This document shows, in pieces, positions 4,874 to 6,918 of a stretch of DNA of 6,918 bases. Under the pieces are notes generated by a model. The model saw only the letters and a list, made by a program, of their open reading frames with translations. It did not search any database and was not told where the DNA came from. The DNA is from an uncultured bacterium (GTDB lineage Bacteria; Verrucomicrobiota; Lentisphaeria; Victivallales; UBA1829): contig URNE01000121.1 of NCBI GenBank assembly GCA_900549045.1, positions 1-6,918 of the forward strand. Direction: 5' to 3'. Made by a program: the position numbers and the translations under genes. Position 1 is the first letter of the stretch. Every line of letters starts with the position of its first letter.

Positions 4874-6823
4874 TTATTTTATGGCTGCAAAACGTTTTGT
4901 TCCGGATCCGGAAGCCTCGGCGGAACGGACCGCGAAATCGCCGCGCAGTGTTGCCATCGTGTGGCAGCCGGCGATTTCAACGTCGATCAGCGCGGCGTTC
5001 AGCTTCGGATCGGCATGAATCAGAACACGCAGAACAAACGGCGCATCGATTCCGAAAAGATTCTCCTTCGCATAGTTGCGTCCGCAGTACGCCGTGTACG
5101 GAAGCGAAGAATAATTTGAAATTTCCGGCGTCATCTGCTCGCGGAAGGTCGGGACTTCCGGCGGGCATCCGGCGGAACTCCACTGGGCGCGCGCCTTCGC
5201 CGGGTCGATCCGGAACTCGCAGCCTTCGCCCTCTCCCGTGAAGCGGATTGCAAATGCCCCCTTCGCCGGATCGATCCGGAACTCAAGGAGCGTATCGCCC
5301 GCGGCGGCGACCGGCGTCTTCTCCGAGAAATTCTCCGCAGCGCCGAACTCCGGAAGCGACTCCGCAACCCAGCGTTTTCCGACATTGCCGTTGCCGAGCG
5401 GAACCATTTCGCGGAGCATGAGACAGCTTCCCCAGCCGATGCCGTTCATCCAACCGCCTTCGATCATGCGCCCGTCCCGCCATGCGGAATACATCGGAAC
5501 GGAACTGCCGTCGTAGGGATCGCGTCCCTCCTTGACAAAATCGATCCATTCCGCATCGCCCTTGCGGCGTCCGAAGAACGCGGAGAACCCGACTGCGAAA
5601 TACTCCCAGCCGTCCAGCTCGAAACAGGTCGGACAATCCAGGCAGTTCCGGGCAAAACTTTCCATGCCGTGCGGCGGGAATCCGCGCTGAACCAGCGTCC
5701 AGTCTCCCGGATGATCCGATTCCCAGACGCCGTCCTGAATCAGATGAAGGCGTCCGTCCGGCTGAACGAAGATACTCGGATTTTCCAGATAATGAATCAG
5801 GCGGTCGGCGCGGGTGAAATGAACGCCGTCTTCGCTCGCCGTGTAGCTTGCGCCGCTCGGAAGAAGGGTTCCGATTTCGCCGTAGCGGAATTCGCCCGTG
5901 CGCCCGGTGTCCGCGAGATTGCGGAAGAAAAGATGCTTCACCGTCTGCGGGTACGGAACCTGACGGTCCGTATGCCAGCCGAACGAGAGATGCAGCTTGC
6001 CGTCGAAGACAAACGCGTTGCCCGTGCCGACCGTCTGCCACTGGGAGTCGATTTCGACGACGGGCCCGTGGTCGATCCAGTCGCGCAGGTTTTCGCTGCT
6101 CAGATGCCAGAACTCATGCGCGCCGCGTCTGACGCGGGAACCGTGATGGCGGCGGTCCATGAGATAGAAGATGTGGAAGCGTCCGCGGAACTGCGCGACG
6201 ACCACGTCGCCGACCCAGGTATTGAAACCGAACGGGGTGTAGAACTGAATCGAAGCATCCCGGCGAACCTCTTTCTCCGAAAAGCTCACGCCGGAGAGAT
6301 CGTTGGTCATGCGGTAATTCGCGAGCGCGGGCGAAGAGATGCCGAAGCAGACATGGCGGCCCTCGTAACAATGGAAGGAACGGCCGAACGGGAAATCGCG
6401 GTCCATGACAATTCCGTCGCAGAGAATCTGAAAACAGACGCCGTCGTAAAGGACCGCGAACTCGTGCTCCGTCTCCGGGTCGCCGGCGAGGGAGATCGGG
6501 AAACCTATGCGGTAACGCTCTCCGGGTGCGCCGTTCTCCATGCGCAGATCCGCTTCCAGCACGCGGCAGGAGCCGTCCGGAGCGGTGCAGGAGAGATAAT
6601 TCAGCACACGGCGATTGAGATGTTTTTCGTCCTCCTCGCAGTGCGCTTTATCGGCGATCCGGAGCGCGAAGCCGGAAGCGTGACTCACAAGAGCGCCGGA
6701 GAGCTCCGCCGGTTTTGCACGGAAGCAGAAGAGAAACACCGGGTCGAAGACCTCGTTTCCCCAGCTGCGGGAATCCCATTTCACCTTGCTGAAATCGTAA
6801 TGCCGAACTTTCTGAATAATCAT
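4874..6823 (-). CDS. Cytoplasmic GH32/GH43-like five-bladed beta-propeller protein with altered catalytic motifs
   Basis: A 649-aa protein. The start at 6823 is chosen over ATG 6865 because AAGGAG lies 7 nt upstream. There is no signal peptide or membrane segment (MIIQKVRHYDFSKV), so it is probably cytoplasmic. Residues about 1-190 look like a beta-sandwich. Residues 195-480 resemble a GH32-type propeller: FNTWVGD (200-206), DRRHHG (223-228), SSENLRDW (242-249, like the GH32 S-x-DL-x-x-W strand), GRMIEGGWM (451-459) and LREMVPL (470-476, like PReL-x-L). Residues about 508-632 resemble the GH32 C-terminal sandwich. Family knowledge: GH32 enzymes hydrolyse fructosides through an Asp in WMNDPNG, an Asp in RDP and an acid/base Glu in ECP. 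Here the positions that line up by eye read GD (D206), ENP (347-349) and DCP (396-398). It may be a divergent hydrolase, have another glycoside specificity, or be catalytically weak. It is the first gene of the visible cluster and lies 111 nt before the pseudopilin-like gene. Fold assignment is fairly sure; activity is unknown. Confidence 0.7.
   Translation of the reverse strand: MIIQKVRHYDFSKVKWDSRSWGNEVFDPVFLFCFRAKPAELSGALVSHASGFALRIADKAHCEEDEKHLNRRVLNYLSCTAPDGSCRVLEADLRMENGAPGERYRIGFPISLAGDPETEHEFAVLYDGVCFQILCDGIVMDRDFPFGRSFHCYEGRHVCFGISSPALANYRMTNDLSGVSFSEKEVRRDASIQFYTPFGFNTWVGDVVVAQFRGRFHIFYLMDRRHHGSRVRRGAHEFWHLSSENLRDWIDHGPVVEIDSQWQTVGTGNAFVFDGKLHLSFGWHTDRQVPYPQTVKHLFFRNLADTGRTGEFRYGEIGTLLPSGASYTASEDGVHFTRADRLIHYLENPSIFVQPDGRLHLIQDGVWESDHPGDWTLVQRGFPPHGMESFARNCLDCPTCFELDGWEYFAVGFSAFFGRRKGDAEWIDFVKEGRDPYDGSSVPMYSAWRDGRMIEGGWMNGIGWGSCLMLREMVPLGNGNVGKRWVAESLPEFGAAENFSEKTPVAAAGDTLLEFRIDPAKGAFAIRFTGEGEGCEFRIDPAKARAQWSSAGCPPEVPTFREQMTPEISNYSSLPYTAYCGRNYAKENLFGIDAPFVLRVLIHADPKLNAALIDVEIAGCHTMATLRGDFAVRSAEASGSGTKRFAAIK
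5194..5284 (-). repeat. In-frame 25-bp direct repeat within the propeller protein's C-terminal domain
   Basis: The 25-bp segments at 5194-5218 and 5260-5284 match at 24 of 25 positions and start 66 nt (22 codons) apart, in the same frame. Both encode EFRIDPAK (residues 514-521 and 536-543). The repeat may be a recent small duplication or two equivalent beta-strands under similar codon choice. It does not interrupt the frame. Confidence 0.7.
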
Positions 6824-6827
6824 AAAA

Positions 6828-6849
6828 TATCTCCTTGTTTCCGGAGATA
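6828..6849 (-). promoter_or_regulatory. Hairpin overlapping the ribosome binding site of the propeller gene
   Basis: On the minus strand TATCTCC (6849-6843) and GGAGATA (6834-6828) form a perfect 7-bp stem around an 8-nt loop. The second arm contains GGAG of the Shine-Dalgarno AAGGAG (6836-6831), 7 nt before ATG 6823. When folded, the ribosome binding site would be mostly paired. This suggests translational control, but a stem this short can arise by chance because any purine-rich Shine-Dalgarno pairs readily with a nearby pyrimidine run. Confidence 0.4.
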
Positions 6850-6861
6850 ACATAACACCAT

Positions 6862-6875
6862 GCAAACGGCTTTGC
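6862..6875 (-). promoter_or_regulatory. Candidate operator: GCAAA/TTTGC inverted repeat upstream of the propeller gene
   Basis: GCAAA (6862-6866) and TTTGC (6871-6875) are inverted copies separated by CGGC. The half-sites and central CG resemble LacI-family operators such as those of PurR, but the spacer is 4 nt instead of 2 and the centre is asymmetric. It lies about 40 nt before the start codon, a plausible place for repressor control of a sugar gene. No regulator gene is in the window, so the assignment is weak. Confidence 0.25.
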
Positions 6876-6884
6876 TATCGAAAA

Positions 6885-6910
6885 CGGGGATTTTTTATAA
6901 GATTCGGGGA
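6885..6910 (-). promoter_or_regulatory. Candidate promoter region: 20-bp-phased CGGGGA direct repeat around a TTATAA box
   Basis: CGGGGA occurs at 6885-6890 and 6905-6910, exactly 20 bp apart, each followed by a T-rich run. Between them the minus strand reads TTATAAAAAA (6900-6891), which includes a possible -10 box TTATAA (6900-6895). A -35 box at normal spacing would fall at or beyond the window edge, so the promoter cannot be confirmed. Direct repeats about two helical turns apart are typical of activator sites such as AraC-family ones; that link is inference only. Confidence 0.25.
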
Positions 6911-6918
6911 CATTTTTC

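Noticed and set aside
5669..6850. A 393-codon plus-strand open frame opposite the propeller gene
   Set aside because: Antisense shadow: composition rich in Arg, Ala, Glu and Val with no recognisable motif, while the minus strand encodes an ordered series of GH32-like motifs.
6824..6865. A 14-codon N-terminal extension of the propeller gene from ATG 6865
   Set aside because: It has no ribosome binding site at normal distance, whereas ATG 6823 has AAGGAG at 7 nt.
1..6918. CRISPR arrays, tRNA or rRNA genes, insertion sequences, attachment sites
   Set aside because: No regularly spaced repeats, cloverleaf-like sequence, transposase or integrase motif, or terminal inverted repeats were seen; almost all of the window is accounted for by four coding regions.

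Overview
The window looks like part of a carbohydrate-degradation locus. The best guess for the host is a Lentisphaerota bacterium (Victivallis-like); Verrucomicrobiota or Kiritimatiellota are possible alternatives. The main clue is a pseudopilin-like protein of the prepilin N-methylation / 'H-X9-DG' type lying directly between glycoside hydrolase genes. From memory this arrangement is heavily amplified in Lentisphaerota and relatives. The moderately GC-rich coding sequence, the tight spacing and the many jelly-roll carbohydrate-binding modules fit that guess. No phylogenetic marker gene is present, so the taxonomy is inference.

All real genes read on the minus strand, so transcription runs from high to low coordinates. 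(1) 6918-6824: 5' leader and probable regulatory region, with a direct repeat, a LacI-operator-like inverted repeat and a hairpin that overlaps the ribosome binding site. (2) 6823-4874: a 649-aa protein of the GH32/GH43 beta-propeller type without a signal peptide, whose three signature motifs all differ from textbook GH32. (3) 4873-4763: a 111-nt spacer with a perfect 8-bp hairpin. (4) 4762-3893: a 289-aa pseudopilin-like H-X-DG protein. (5) 3876-859: a 1005-aa exported clan GH-A (GH39-like) glycosidase with an N-terminal CBM4/9-like domain and a C-terminal CBM9-like domain. (6) 841-1: the first 280 residues of another exported protein with tandem jelly-roll domains, cut by the window edge.

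Spacers of 16 nt and 17 nt join genes 4, 5 and 6, so they are probably one transcript. Gene 2 may share it. Inferred working model: the secreted GH39-like enzyme and the partial CBM protein bind and cut a polysaccharide outside the cytoplasm. The pseudopilin-like protein sits in the envelope and could help display, organise or move these proteins. The cytoplasmic propeller protein would process an imported oligosaccharide. The substrate cannot be read from the sequence. No transporter, regulator, tRNA, rRNA, CRISPR array or mobile element is visible. No stretch longer than about 110 nt lacks a gene. Long plus-strand open frames opposite the genes are judged to be antisense shadows.
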